DNA from: Talinum fruticosum
Taxonomy: Eukaryota; Streptophyta; Magnoliopsida; Caryophyllales; Talinaceae
Length of the DNA: 64,000 nt
NCBI GenBank assembly: GCA_021018815.1
Contig: JAITYX010000143.1
Span: 186,001 to 250,000 of the forward strand
Reading direction: 5' to 3'
Below the pieces are notes generated by a model. The model did not search any database, was not told the origin of the DNA, and saw only the letters and a list, made by a program, of their open reading frames with translations. This document shows positions 12,001-25,335 of this stretch, one piece after another (positions within the stretch are counted from its first letter, which is position 1; each line of letters begins with the position of its first letter). The position numbers and the translations under genes were made by a program.

Positions 12001-15000
12001 AAATTCATTGCCAGCCTTGTTATATTATGCTAATAACAAGACTATAATGTTCACGCAATGATAGCACTGGTGCAATCCCATAATGCTGCACCTGCTACGG
12101 CAATAGCGACCTGAACCACACTTTGATTCCTGGATTGCAGCTATCTACATTAAGATAACCAAGTACTTAGGAGCTCCCACAAAGCTTAATGGCCCTATCA
12201 ACGTTGCAAGTCTGTAACAGTGGGGCTGACATAGGAGACATCTAGGCACATTTCACTATTAAAGAATCACACAGCCTAAGTGTAAACTCATGGTGCACTA
12301 TTATAATTCCATTCATGTATTACAGCTAAACAGGCAGCCACATGTCTTTCCAATAAATTGCCACTGCATAGAAGGCAACCTGTTGTACTTGAAGTCACAA
12401 TTGTCATTGGTCTGTTTGATGCAATACGCTGCAGTTCTTGCCTTAAACTATTAACCTGCAACAAACACAATTGTCATTAAATCTAGCCAATATTTGAACT
12501 TATTGTTCACCATTATAAAATACGTGAAATAAAAGAGACCAAAAAAGGGAATGGACAACAAAACTCTTCCCGGAGAATAGTTCACCTTTTATTAGCTTGG
12601 GGTTTTGCACCCCCAAACTGGGAGGTTTTATCTCCACAGTTTACATCTGGCCTTGGCCTTGGCCTTGGCATGTATATGACTATGATACTTGTGCTCCACC
12701 ACCCCCCATGTAAAAAAAAAGAAAAAAAGGGGGAGAAAAGAAAATCGAATACAATAAAAATAAAACACAGTATCCAGAGATAGAGAGCTGGAAGGACCCC
12801 CACCCCTTTTTCTTCCAGAGCAAGAAAACATTAGTAAATCTACTGTCTTCGAAGACCCATTGCCCAATATTTATAAATCTGGCTACCTAGCAAGCAAACT
12901 GTTAAATATCAGGTGATTTTCCTAAGAGGTAGATTTACATGGAAATATGAATCCTCTTTCTACAACATGCTTCAAATAGTAATGCAGCGAAGGCCCATGA
13001 AAATAAAAATTTTTATAGGTTCTAAACAAGCCCTCCATTTGTATCAGAACAGATTTTACTAAATAAACGTTGTTTGACATTCTTTATTAGAAAACTATAT
13101 CCTTACTCCATAAAAAATTATAACTACTCTTTCACAGAATAGCATCAATAAGCAGAAACCTGTGCTATTAAGGCATCATTCCGCGGCTTGCTTGCTGTAG
13201 CAGCTGAATCATTTTGTTTAATTGGCTTCAAAGCAATCTGTAATGGCAGCGAAAACATAACTTTATTAAGCACAATCAACACAAATATGTGCGTGTGTGT
13301 GCACACACTATCAAGCTATACATATCATAGACGAAGGAGGGAATGAAAGAAACCACACTGGCCAATTAAGAGCTAGTGACAGGCATACAAGACCAGAGCA
13401 CAACAGAAAAATGAGAAGATGGAAGTCATGTCTCGTATGTGAAGCAATACATATATGTAAAGGTCACATGTAAGAACACGATAAGAGATAGTGAGGGAGA
13501 GGGGAGGAGCAGTGTAAACAAGAAACAAAGAGAAACTAACAAACTGACACTTTACAAAGACCCAAATTCTTTTTTTTAAAAAAAAAGCTTTGTTTGATGA
13601 TATGCACCTTTAAAGCACCTGAGAGGACATCAGAGACACTTGGCATGCGCCCTTCTTTTGCCAGAACTGAACCTAAGAGGCCTGCAAGTCAAAAGGTATA
13701 CTTATTACCATGCAATATTTTGATATATCCCTTCTTCGCTATAAAAAGCCAAAATAAAACAGAGGCCCAAAATGTCATGTTACACAAATGCAATGAAACA
13801 CACTCACATACATCACGTAGAATTCTAGTTATCTATCCCAAATTGTTAGTAACTAACCAAACCAAGAACCTCTAGTCCCACTCTCGTCGACAACTAGTGT
13901 TGTGGATGGATAACCCCTACAATCGAATTTTAGGAGGGCTGTTTCCATTGAATAGTAATTAGGAAGGCCTTGCCTTCCTACTACTCCTTCCAAAAGACCG
14001 GGAATTAAGAATAGCTTATAGAGATTAGGAAGGGAAAACGGGGAAAGAGGGAAATTAAAGAAGACGAAAGGGAAATTAGCATCCCCATGCAGGCAAAAAA
14101 ACTAGCATTTCCATGCATAGAAAAACTAATTAAATATTCAATATTCATTCATCAGTAATAGATAGTGACAAGGTTCATAAACGCCTTACTTATAGGGATG
14201 GAAACTTCCTAATAAATACTCCTCATAGAAATAGGACAATAAAATATTCATAATATGAATATGAAACCGAAATATAATCTAAATCAAACTATATTCCTAA
14301 ACAAAATAAAATACTCTACAAAATAATGTTTCCTAGTTATTATTCTTGAATTTCTTCAAGAAACAAATTCTCGTGATGCCAGCATATCGAGACATTTTTC
14401 TTTAGTCCACAATAGCCAAAGCTAAATAGTTTCAAGCATATTCAGCTGTTTTTAGTGAATAAAATATACCAAACTGGGACTGAATCAAGTCTTTGGGGCA
14501 CGTTCGTTTCAACGTTTATGAACGCTAAGGGTTGGTTAACGTTGATAACTAAGTGTAACAGTTGATAATCGCTAATCATATCTATTGATAACACTTATAA
14601 CCACTGTAATCGCTGCCAGGTGTTGTTTAAACACTAGTATAGGCCCTTTCTGAAAAACTGTTGGTTATCAGCCCACATTTCCAGATAAGGGAAGACTATT
14701 TAGTTTGATGGTTGCATTATGAGGTTTACTGTCATCATATCAAATGGGAATAACCTTTAAATCCTTTCACCCTTAGAGATTTGCACATTGGGAATTTATA
14801 TGTTGCAAGATACACAAATGAGAATCCAAATCCAAATATCACACCCCGTAGTCCTACCTAGAAGGGAGGGCGAGCACATATTACCTAGAATAATTATTTT
14901 CTAGAATTCAGTAGAAATAAAAAGTAAGTAAACTAGTTCACAACTAAAGGAAATTACAATACCATCAACCTAAAATTTACAACAAACATTGCGCGATGAT

Positions 15001-16299
15001 ACTAATATGGGCCATATGGCATTCTGCACATAATAATCATGCTGTTAACTGCAAAGCACAGAGCTGGCGAATGAACCTCCATTGGCAGTCTCAACCCATT
15101 TCCACAAAAAACAAGGAGGAAATAGTTTACCTTTGTTCCATAAATTAGTCCCATTAGGAAATATAATAAACAGGGTATTTCGTACGCTGATTCCCATGTT
15201 TTAAAGGAGAGAGTATTATAATCCTGATAAAAGTAAAAGGGACTTCGATGTGTGCTTCCTTACAAGGAAAAGGGGACATCACTACATCCAATGGAGTGTA
15301 ACCAAAGCTTCGGACATCCAAACAACAAGCATAATTTCCACCAGAATCACCCCGGAAGAAGCCCTCTGAACTAAAAACTTGACTATTAACAAACTAATCT
15401 TTTATCTGGAAACTCAAATATCTTCCCCCAAATTTCATAGAAGCATCAATGAAGCCGCTCTGAACCAACTGTCACCACACAACCGAACTAGGCATAGATA
15501 CTACAGGACATAACACACGACTTGTATTTGACATGGACTCAATGAATCATACTACTTTTATGATATTTATGGTTTCAGCATTGGCCAAAGGGGAGCAATT
15601 ATGCTAACAAACAGCCCAACCCCAAAGTTGTAGAAGTCAGAAATTTCAGAGTCTATGCACAACTACCAAATCTTCACAAAAAAATACACGAACAAAATCC
15701 AAACATTCTACTGCACTCGCGAAGTTGGAACTTCCAAGGTGCCACTGCCCACCATGGATGGAGGCATCTATACATGATTCGTTCTAATTTCATCAAGTCC
15801 TCCACTCAATCCCATTGTATACCCAATTATGCAACCCCAAACTAGGAAGGTACTCTAGGAGCTTGTACAATGAATATATTATGTTAAGAGGCGTAAGTGA
15901 AGGTAAACTCCACTGAGCAATGCCTCATGCCCCCTCATCACTGCCCAGAGTTTTCTTTTCATAGAGCAAGGAGGAGGCGAATTCAAGGGTAATAACACCA
16001 ATGACCGCCAAAAGTTTGAAAAAAGTTTCGATTGCCCAATTCACAGGTTTCGACAATATAAACACACCCAATTCGCTAATTCAGACCTAATTGAAAAGGT
16101 GGGTAAAAAAATTAGCCCAAAACCCTCCTAAATCAATTACAAGCAATTGAAAACTGCATAGTTTGTACAATCTCCCAACATTAGGATCACCATAAGTAAT
16201 CACACTACATAATCGCGCAAGTAATAAAAATAACATAAAGAAACAGAGAGAGAGACCTGCGCCGACGAGAATAGTGAGCTTTCCCACGGACAGAGCCAT
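6065..16299 (-). CDS. DUF1664 family protein, 14 exons, 359 aa
   Basis: Plant DUF1664 protein of unknown function; Arabidopsis members are sometimes labelled putative bZIP, without support I can see here. Exons from the right: 16299-16257, 13681-13608, 13237-13160, 12455-12380, 11158-11094, 9826-9725, 8897-8808, 8071-7997, 7878-7846, 7747-7670, 7303-7241, 6706-6647, 6395-6354, 6265-6065. Phases agree throughout and the total is 1080 bp. Family motifs: MALSVGKLTILVGAG and GSVLAKEGRMPSVSDVLSG at the N terminus, VNSLRQELQRIASNRPMTIV, then GVIIVIVVIGYGYVWWK (a membrane segment at about residues 92-112), GWKLPDFMFATKRGLSDAC, and a helical, probably coiled-coil stretch after it. The Ser/Pro-rich tail ends in TISVTQNF. 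The first intron exceeds 2.5 kb. The intron after 7670 appears to use a GC donor. Confidence 0.9.
9448..9653. repeat. Short element with CCTGGCAAA ends and CCGAA filling, in a DUF1664 intron
   Basis: GACCTGGCAAA at about 9448 faces TTTGCCAGGCC at about 9645, with CCCGAA/ACCGAAC-type repeats between. This resembles the 5.0-5.6 kb repeat. I did not find a convincing target-site duplication, so whether this is a mobile element is uncertain. Confidence 0.4.
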
Positions 16300-17295
16300 G
16301 GCTGGTGAAGCCCCGCAAAACCCCTAACAAATTTAGAATGGAAGCGACTTGCTTATTGTTTCCCCTGAAGCGAACCTCAATTGGAACCCGGGTCGAATAC
16401 GAATTAGCTGCTCGACATGTAAAGCTCTCGGGTTTCTGATTTAGCTCGCAGTGACTTGGAGAAGGGAATTCTCTCTCTCTCTCTCCTCTTCTGGGTTAGT
16501 CGCAGCTTGGCGTGAGAGGGTGGAAACTCGGTTTTAGAGAGAGAAACAAACCCTGGGCCAGAAAGAATTAGTCGCAGAGACATCATCCTCATGAGTCATT
16601 TTTAGGCAGGGCAGCGCGTGTTAGGCCCAACCCTACTGTCTTTCACGGCCCGACTCGAAAATCTCAATGTCCACTTTTATTTTTCTATAAATAATGCAAC
16701 CTTCTTTTTTTTTCAATGATGTGAAAGCAATAATAAAATAAAATAATAATAATAAGATAATCTTTGGAGATGGAAGTTTATCACATAAAGAATGTTAGTA
16801 TTTAGTATGGATCTCTAGTACTATATCTTAATTTTTGTTAGTATTTAGTATGGTCTTCTCTTTTTTTCTTTTTTTGTTTTGTGGGATGAGTTATCTCAAA
16901 ATCCAAGTATGGATCTATAGTAAGTGGAGGACGACAATAAATTAGTTACTAAGGCAGTTCAGGGTACCATTCACACTCCGCGAAGAATTCAATCGTTGGT
17001 TCATTATATACACATTTTGCTTTCATTGTTCTCGTGTTATTCAATTAATCATGTTTTTAAATAGGGTAATATGACAGTGATTGTATTGCCAAATTATAAT
17101 TTGTTACGAGGTCTATAATTACCTTCACATTCTCCCATTCGCAGCAATTTTCATGTATTATGACTTATAATAACATAGGTAGAACCCTTGAGAGAAGGGT
17201 TACGTAATGTTCTTTGTACTTACATTTAAAAAAAAAGGTATGGATCTCTTCTACTATATATTTCTAAAATTAGAGGTGCAATTTGTAACGTTGAC
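16300..17295. other. Promoter side of the DUF1664 gene, then AT-rich intergenic DNA
   Basis: 16300-16600 is GC-richer, with a CT tract at 16472-16488, and probably contains the leader and promoter of the minus-strand DUF1664 gene. From about 16660 it is AT-rich with no gene signal. Confidence 0.45.
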
Positions 17296-18990
17296 AGCAA
17301 GTGATTTGGAAAAAAAAAAAAAAACCATATGATTCAGTGTAACATGAGTTTGTAGAAGATATTTTGAAGGGTTTTAAAATCACTCAAAGGTTTATTCATT
17401 GGATAATGGTCTCGCCTCAAATCAATTTTCTTAATGGAGACACTCATGGTTACTTTAGGGACACTAAAGGACTCAGGCAAGGAGACCCAATCTCCCCCTG
17501 CTATTTTGTTTTGGTAATGGAGGCCTTCAATAGGTATACAAAATTTCACATCCAATCCGCTTAGTTCAACTACTACTCCAAATGTAGGGAACTCAAACCG
17601 TGTTTGTTATAATTTGTTGATGATCTTTTTCGCTTTTCAAAGCTAACAAACCTTCGTTAGTTGCTTGGTCGAGTGCATTTGAAAACTTTGTTGCAGCTTC
17701 GGGGATGCAGATTAATCAACAAAAATCACAAATGATCATTGTAGGGATCTCGAAAAATGGAGAAAAATGCCCTGTTAAATTTAACTGGTTTTAAGGAAGG
17801 TCAACTCCCTTTCAAGTATTTAGGGGTCCCAATTACATCCAATCAACTATTGGAGGAGAAAATAGTTGCAAAAATCAGAACATGGCAGAGCAAGCACCTA
17901 TCATATGCTTGGGAGAATAATATTGATTAATAGTGTTCTATTTGGTGTATATGGTTTTTGGGCTGCAAACTTTGTGATATCCCAAGTTGTTATTAAGCAA
18001 GTCATTGCCGTGTGTAGAAATTTCTTGTGGACATGAAGTGACCCATATACAAGAAGACTATTGGTAGCACGGGATTAAGTATGCGTATCAAAGAAGCAAG
18101 GGGTCTTGGGTTTAAAAACTTGGCAGCACTGGAATGAGACACTTATTTCCAATCATGTCCGGGCCATTGCCTCCAAAAAAGATATACTATAGGTGAGATG
18201 GATTCATTCCCGCTATTTAAAGAAGGTAAGCTGGTGGGATTTCAACCCCAAATCAAATTGTTGTTGGTACTTTAAGAAGTTGGTGAAGGTTAGAGATCAA
18301 ATGAAGAATGCTTTCTATGATAAAAGGTTATTTCTACTGAAGGTGCATATAGAACAAAGCATGGCTACAACTGGCTGATACATCATGAGGAAAGAATCAA
18401 ATGGGCCAAGATGGTCGAGAACCCCACCAATATTCCAAAACACTTCTTCCTCCTCCGGTTGATAATGCAAGAGAAGTTCCAGGTCCTCCAGAAAATGGGT
18501 GCATATATATCATCCTTTGATATATCATGCCATGTATGCTTAGTTCCTATTGAAACACATGAACATATATTGTTTGATTGTGTGTTTGCACAACATATCA
18601 TGAAGTGGATGCAGATCTCATTTCAAGCACACACCTATAGTCAGCTATATGACTCGGTTGTTGAAGCTAAACAAACCGAAACAACACACATTTCTTATTG
18701 GAACAACGAGTGGTGGCAATGTTATATAAAATATGGAGATGTAAGGATGAGAAGGTTTTCAACTAGAAGCAACCTGATGTGGACAGAACCACAACAACAA
18801 TCGAAGAAAGCCTTAAGTGTCGTTTTTATTTTCTCAGTAAAAGCGGGTCATATATCGGTTTTGTACTTTACCGATGGCATGAGCATACATTCGAAACCAT
18901 AAAAAAAGATTGTAAAGTTGAACAATTTTCACTGGCTTTTATTTAGGGTTGTTGGTTAGGTAATAAAATTTCTCTAATTTTCTATCAAAA
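17296..18990 (+). mobile_element. Decayed, 5'-truncated LINE (L1-type non-LTR retrotransposon)
   Basis: The translation shows a broken reverse transcriptase: the conserved GLRQGDPISPCYFVLVMEAF block at 17475-17530, a remnant FVDDL motif (the usual YADD-type catalytic box altered) near 17605, and FKYLGVPITS near 17815. A C-terminal zf-RVT-like domain follows at 18410-18610, with HFFLLRLIMQEKFQVLQK and a CHVCLVPIETHEHILFDC finger. Stops and frame changes between the blocks make it a pseudogene. It begins abruptly behind a poly-A run (17309-17323) and ends near an A-rich tail (18986-18996), as expected for a 5'-truncated LINE. Confidence 0.85.
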
Positions 18991-19920
18991 AAAAATAACA
19001 ACAATTTATATAAAAAGACAAGCGTTAGATACAAAAACACAAAGTAGAGAGAAGACTATATAAATGAGTTTATATAGCATCTTCATAAAATCTAATGTAT
19101 TCGTACCTTTTCGACCTTTCTCTTAATCCTACTAATTTGTGGTGCAGAAGTCATGCCTAATGATGATTGATGCTTGCTAGATTAGCAAAGTATTTTAAAA
19201 AAAAACCCTCAATTTTTTCTACCATTTCTCAACCTAACTTTTAATTTGGATATACCCACAATCTTCAAAAATTTTACCTATTAAATAGTTAATTCTTTTA
19301 TTCACTTTTAGTTAATATCATATCATAACAATATATAAACAACACATGTAAAAAATAATAATAGTAACAAACAAAATAACAATTGACTTTTTAGTATAGA
19401 TAGACCAATTGTAACGTAAATGATAATCAAGATTAAGTAATACGTTATAAGTTTATAACAAGTTGATTCTAACAATGAAGATTAAAATTTTAAATACAAA
19501 TCGATTAAGTTGTATTTCGCCTTTTAAGATTTCAAACTAACACAATGTCGCATACGAGTGCTCAGTGTATACCTTATTTTTTTCCTTTTCCTACTAAAAT
19601 TTTCTAATAAAAAGGCACAGTGACATACTACTAATCCAAAATTCTCAATAGTTTACCCAAATATACAATTGCATTTGTGTGCTTGAAATATCCAAACTAT
19701 TAAGATTTTTGATAGGGGGACAAGGGATATGCATACAATCAAAGACGAGTTAGAATAAGAAATAAGTAGCTATGAAATTAAATATATACGAAGGAGAAAT
19801 TTAAGTATATATTTTTCTTAAAATTAGATGCAATTATTAAATTTACAATATCTCCTGCACTAGCGAGTCTAGCCAATAGGACTTAATCCCCCAAAAAATA
19901 AAATAAAATTGACCCCTATG
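18991..19920. other. AT-rich intergenic, downstream of the WRKY gene
   Basis: No coding signal, repeat family or RNA gene recognised. The right end probably includes the WRKY 3' UTR. Confidence 0.4.
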
Positions 19921-20784
19921 TCAAATAGACGGGTAAATTTGCATCTGGCTCAAGATATGGTCAAAATTATCAGTAGAATTGTGAGAGGAATGAGAGTGAA
20001 TTCCTTCATAAGTAGTGACCACAATCCCTTCATCACTTGATAGACGTTGCACTTGTTTCTTCACATTGCACCCCTGATGTGTGCACTTATAGTACCCTCT
20101 GCATAATCACCATTTTCTATTAGTAAATAAAATTACGGACTAATACTTAGAAAATAAAACGTTAATTACGAAATTAGTATTAATATACTATTATTTAATC
20201 CTATTTATGCAATTTTCTATTTATCTGAATTTGCTCATAATTCTTTTTATAGAAAAATCGATCCCTAAAAAAAAAAGGAAAAGGAGGGGAACGAACCGTG
20301 GGAAAGTGTTATTTTTGACGGCCTTCTGACCATACTTCCGCCACCTGTATCCGTCGTCAAGAATATCAACTTGGCTTCTTGTTTGAAATGCATATCTATG
20401 CTTCCTTATCTTCTTCTTTGGTGATGATGATACCTTCTTCACCAACTTACTGCTATAATCGGTATTATTCACGCTAATAACCTCCTCGGTATGGGCACGA
20501 TCATGATCATCAAGACCATATTTAACATGATCATGACCAATATTACCAATTTCATAATTATAATAGTTATCATCGATTAATGGAGATTGGACCATCACGG
20601 GCATTTCCATTATCGGTGGCATCCCGCTACCATCATCACGATGGTTATGATCATGTTCATCATGAACAACAAAAGCGTTATTGGAACTAGTTGTGCTCAT
20701 GTGATCGAGTGAGAAAGAGAAATAACTGGCACAAGAGGAAGAAGATTCTGAGCTTGAGGAATGGGAAAATATGTAGTCTTCCAT
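19921..20784 (-). CDS. WRKY75: WRKY75-like group IIc WRKY transcription factor, 221 aa
   Basis: DNA-binding regulator that recognises W-boxes; WRKY75 of Arabidopsis acts in phosphate starvation, root hair and senescence control. Exons 20784-20297 and 20098-19921 join in frame (phase 2). One WRKY domain: [17 protein letters not shown] with WRKYGQK at residues 148-154, split by the intron after Arg163 as in most WRKY genes, then a C-X4-C-X23-H-X-H zinc finger (C168, C173, H197, H199). The ending [14 protein letters not shown] matches the WRKY75 C terminus (EHILTQMQIYSSF). The N terminus is Ser-rich, then His/Asp-rich, longer than in Arabidopsis WRKY75 (145 aa). The block after the first PR is GYYKC rather than the SYY usual in this subgroup. 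A TATATATA box lies upstream (20850-20857). Confidence 0.93.
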
Positions 20785-20849
20785 TTGGGAGGGGGTGGGG
20801 GAGAGAGAGGGGCCGGAGTTTGTGTGTATGGGAAAGAGAGTTGATGTGT

Positions 20850-20857
20850 TATATATA
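20850..20857 (-). promoter_or_regulatory. TATA box of the WRKY75-like gene
   Basis: TATATATA within CCTATATATAAC on the minus strand, 66 bp upstream of the ATG. This would allow a leader of roughly 35-40 nt. The leader contains a CT/GA-rich stretch. Confidence 0.6.
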
Positions 20858-23189
20858 GGTGATTGTGGAAAGGGTGTGGCTTTATATATTCATGACTTGA
20901 AAAGGTGAAAGTGTGGTTGCATAAATAGATACCATGGTTACATAATTGTCTTCCAATTGACACAATTTATAATAATTATGGGCTAAAATATGTATCACAT
21001 GCTCGATCCAATCATCCGCTTCTTCCAGTCATCCTTGAGGTGCAGCTCACATCTTATTTTTTTATGCAGAAATATGATTAATAAAATGTAGAAACTTCTG
21101 ATAAATTTAAATGTATATATAAATTAAATAATTCAATATAAACATTGATTTTCTTATAATATTTTTGCGTTAAATTATATTGTTTTCTATTTATCACTGA
21201 AATAAAATTTCAAATTATATAAAATTCGATGCACATATCAATGTACCTAGTTGAAAAAAAAATCAGATTTTGATCAGAGAAAAAATATCTTTACAGATAC
21301 TTAATGGTAATAATTAGTACTGATGTAGTCAAAAAGGGCTGTTTGGTTGAATTATATGAATCCAGTCCACAAGGGTAGGAGGAGGAGGATAGACATTAAC
21401 GTGGTTCCAAGTTTTCTAGTCCAAGGCACGTGTAGAAGCAAGCTGACGCACGACCGTAGAAAACTGATCAAATCCCTAAACCTACACACCATCCAGTTTT
21501 GTAGCACATGCATATATACCCACGCATGTCCTTCCCCACAGGCTATGATATTTTTCCAATCAAACAAATCGGTGCTTAATTTAAAATGATAATGCAGTCT
21601 ATATTTAAGTGATTTCAGATTCTATTGAAGCAGGACTCACACTAAGAATATTTGTTATTGATGATGGCCATTCTATTCAATCTTAGTCACGTCATTTTAG
21701 TGATACCCTGTAACATATTTTGAAGAACAAGGGCCGTGAAGGACTACCATGGCCTAACTTCACCCTAATTTGGTTCAGTTCTTTCCCGATCAGTCGTTGC
21801 CGCCTACTTTTCAAACATTGACAAGACGATGGTGAAGCATTAGAAGCTGTGGCGTGCAATAATATATAGTTATAAAATTTAAGCAAAAGCTTCTGTGAGC
21901 TGCGTTATCGTGAATGGAGCATTAATGGCCGTCAAAGAAACAGCTGCAATAATGTTCTTGTCCAATATATATAAGCGCACCACCCTCCCCACCTTTTAAA
22001 TTTTTTTCGTCAACACTGCATACCCTCTTTCTCTGACCGTATACTTTTGAAAATGCAACGGACAAATGTTATTATGCATAGTTAATTAATATAATAATAT
22101 TATATTTAGTGCAACACATGATCTTCACTCTTTATTCATCATTCAATGGATGTGGAAAGTATATAAATAACGACACTGCTTATTATATAATTGATTCCGA
22201 TCCTATCCTAGCGACCTTCTTCCGGGGGCGGAAATGGCTGCTTCTCTCTCTCTCTGTAGGTGACTGCGAGCCTCTTGTGTATTATGCTGCCTATTAAGAA
22301 GGTAGTACAGTCAATTAATCACCAAAGAAAATAAAGGAAAATTATCAGAATATCTCCTCTGACACCGACAAATATATAAGAACCAATAGATGCCCATATC
22401 AGCCACACTATTAATTTATTATCGGATAAAATGAGAAATAAAAACTTGTTGCCGACTTTGGAGTAATCCCTTGGTGTCCTCATCAATAAGAATAAAATCA
22501 TTCCTTTTTAAGTGCTTAAATTGCGATGTGGTTTATCGATCCCTTTTCCCTAATTTGTAATAACATGAATTATCAATGCATGAATTATGCTCATGGAATT
22601 CCAAATCCAAATAGGGATGGATATCGATGAAGTCAAATCTAACTTAATTTGAAGTCAATAGTGCTAATATCTACAATAGGCGATATATTGATGATTAAGG
22701 GAGGAGTACATCAAAGCCCGACGCCTATTTTTCAATAATTAAGTTAACATCTCATTATAAGAGAACTAGTTTGAGTATAATATATAGATCGATCAAATTT
22801 TAAAGTGCAATAAAAATTGAAAGTTTAAGTTAATTAAGTAAATATACTTTCCAAATTAACCTACGGACTAACTAAATGCAATGGTACAACATCTCTTTCT
22901 AGCCAATAACCTGGCTTGATTTTGGTGGAATTAAGTGTTTTTTTCTTTTCTGTGTATCGTCTTGCCTGGCTACATTGCACGTACTTGTACTACAGTATTA
23001 ATATTAAAGCCAGCCAGCCAGCCACTTAATAGCAGCGACAAAAATCCCGGATCGGAAATGGTAAATGTTGGCGGGCGAAAGATCATGAGCTAATCTCAAT
23101 TAGTTTATGTGGCTTCGATGGAGAAGTTTTGTGGGTTCACCTTAATTGACTATTCTTTTTCTAATGTAACGCTTAAGTTATAACTTTGG

Positions 23190-23242
<53 letters not shown>

Positions 23243-24923
23243 TACTACAATTTCGTAGTTCAACTAAAAATCTTTACACTATACGTAAGTAAAATCAGAC
23301 GATATAATAGTCATTATCAATGTTAAACCTTGAATCTTTATATATATATATAAAATAGATAAGTTCGAGCCACATTATTCTGCATATATATTAAGCCAAA
23401 GCCCAAATGTATATGGAGCTACCAACCTTTGTTATGACATTATAATTCATTCTAAGTTATATCCGTGTACTTTATAGTGTAAGTTTTATGGGTGCCAAGC
23501 AAACAGAAGTAAGTTATAACTTGATACTTGTTAATTTTAGGTGACTTATATATTGACTATAAATGTAATTAGTTGGTAAATTATTACGTGCTTCATTCTA
23601 CAAGAGTTTGCTAATTTTTATTTAACCATAACAAATCTAAATGGGTTTTTGCAACCTTTTATAATTTAAATAGGCTACTGAATAATTATGATTTCAAATT
23701 TGTAAACTTTTGATCTTCTAGTGTTGATGGTGTCGAGATTAAAATCTAGAGTTGATTGTTGGATTTCATATTGAGATCAAATAACAATGATAATATTAAT
23801 TATAACCAACACAAAAAATAAATTTTTTTAAAAGGTAATACATCAAATTATAGTGAGAAAAATCTTAATCACCGGTACCTCTTTTACTTTTTTTGTATAT
23901 GAATACATTTACATGAATACATTTACACGATATAATATGATTATTGTATGATGATTATAATACTTTGGTTAAATATTGACAAAGTCATATTCAAGTTTAT
24001 TGATGTGAACACATATTATAGACTGCTAACAACCTAACATACACATCGTGTGTATTTTTATTTGAAAAAATTCCTTACCATTATTTTCATCAATATCGGT
24101 CAAACCCTGTTATAGATTCAATACATATACTTCTTCTCACCCATGAAGGAAAACAAAAAATGACCATGAAGAATTCTCCTGGATGCATGTAGAGAGTAGG
24201 CCAAAGGTTCGTAGCCTGGTGGACAAGCAACTAAGAATTTCATTTTAGTGTATGAGAGATGAACAAACGTGTAATTGTCAAAAAGAAGAGCAAAAAGTCT
24301 TGGTAAGTTTCAAAAGCAAAAGGCATTTAATTGGACTTATAAACGAAAAATACAAGGCAAAATCTAGACCAGATGTAGTCCCAATCCCAGCAATGTGCAA
24401 GGCCAACCTTTATCTTGGAATACATTGACACAATATTTTGACCAAATTGTTGAAAAAAGGGTACATTTAAAACGTAAGCCAAATTGTTAAAGTGTTTACG
24501 AGTGATAAATATAGATAAAACAGAGATAATGAGACGTGTATAGGAGGACATTCACATTTTTTATGAACTTTAGAGTTAAGATGAAAATATTTGTAATTAT
24601 CAATATATAATCAATTAAATTAACATAATTTTGATAATTTATTTTACTCAAGTTACTGAACACGACAATAGTCATTAATACTAATTGTTTAATAATAACT
24701 GGAGTTTGAATATATTTTAAACAAAAACTATCAAATCGTTAATTTAAAGCCATGTTGAAGGTTGTAAATTTGAAAGGACATGAGATTGTAGATAAATAAT
24801 AATAAGGACATTGTATATTTTGTAATTTAAAGGAATTAATAAATTTAAAATAAACTATTGAATATTTTTTTGGATAGAAACTATTGAATTTTTTAAAAAT
24901 TGAAAATACAGAGAAACTTCAAG
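20858..24923. other. Distal WRKY75 upstream region and AT-rich intergenic DNA
   Basis: Four kilobases without a gene. A CACGTG G-box lies at 21427-21432, about 640 bp upstream of the WRKY start, and a TTGACA W-box-like core at 20957-20962. An (AT)24 microsatellite lies at 23192-23239. The rest is AT-rich with no recognisable domain in any frame. Confidence 0.45.
23192..23239. repeat. (AT)24 microsatellite
   Basis: Uninterrupted AT dinucleotides over 48 bp. Confidence 0.97.
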
Positions 24924-24940
24924 AATTTTAATAACAATAT

Positions 24941-25069
24941 TCCTCAATTGTGAGGATATTGTGTGTGGTGGAGGATTGAGCTGACATCCCCTATCCCCTG
25001 GCTGCATTAAACTTGTTGAGCCTTCCCCGAGATAGGGCCCAACAAGTGGCCGTTTATAAAAAAAATAAA
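24941..25069 (+). mobile_element. 5'-truncated SINE with a 17-bp target-site duplication
   Basis: Flanked by the identical 17-mer AATTTTAATAACAATAT (24924-24940 and 25070-25086) and ending in an A-rich tail. The body shares CTTCCCCGAGATAGGG and surrounding sequence with the reverse complement of 42406-42617. The tRNA-like head with A and B boxes present in that copy is missing here, so this copy is 5'-truncated. Confidence 0.85.
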
Positions 25070-25260
25070 AATTTTAATAACAATATAAAAATAACTTGAT
25101 AAAAAACTAAAAAAATAAAAAGAAAATATTCAAATTAACATAAATTTTTTTTAATAAGGTCATTAATATTTCTTTTTTCTTTTTCGTTTTCCCTCTCCTT
25201 TTTTGGCGTTGAGGTCGTTCATCACAAAATGTGAGACAGCTTTCTGGACGACCTCGCAAA

Positions 25261-25335
25261 ATGGGTTTGTTCTGGTCTGAGTTGAAGACTCAATGGCGAT
25301 TACTTCAATCCTTGGCTGCCATTTTCTGGAGGTAA
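25261..25335 (+). other. Possible first coding exon or 24-aa short ORF of an unidentified transcript
   Basis: ATG at 25261 opens a 24-codon frame, MGLFWSELKTQWRLLQSLAA followed by IFWR, closed by TAA. The stop overlaps a strong splice donor, GAG|GTAAGA after 25331, so the frame may continue by splicing. Upstream is a pyrimidine-rich patch (25180-25205). I could not join it to a downstream exon: a candidate acceptor at 26504-26505 gives a stop at once. I do not recognise the peptide. It could be part of a noncoding transcript running toward the LAZY1 3' end. Confidence 0.25.

Noticed and set aside
18193..18902. Two frames that look like separate small genes
   Set aside because: They are pieces of the zf-RVT region of the decayed LINE.
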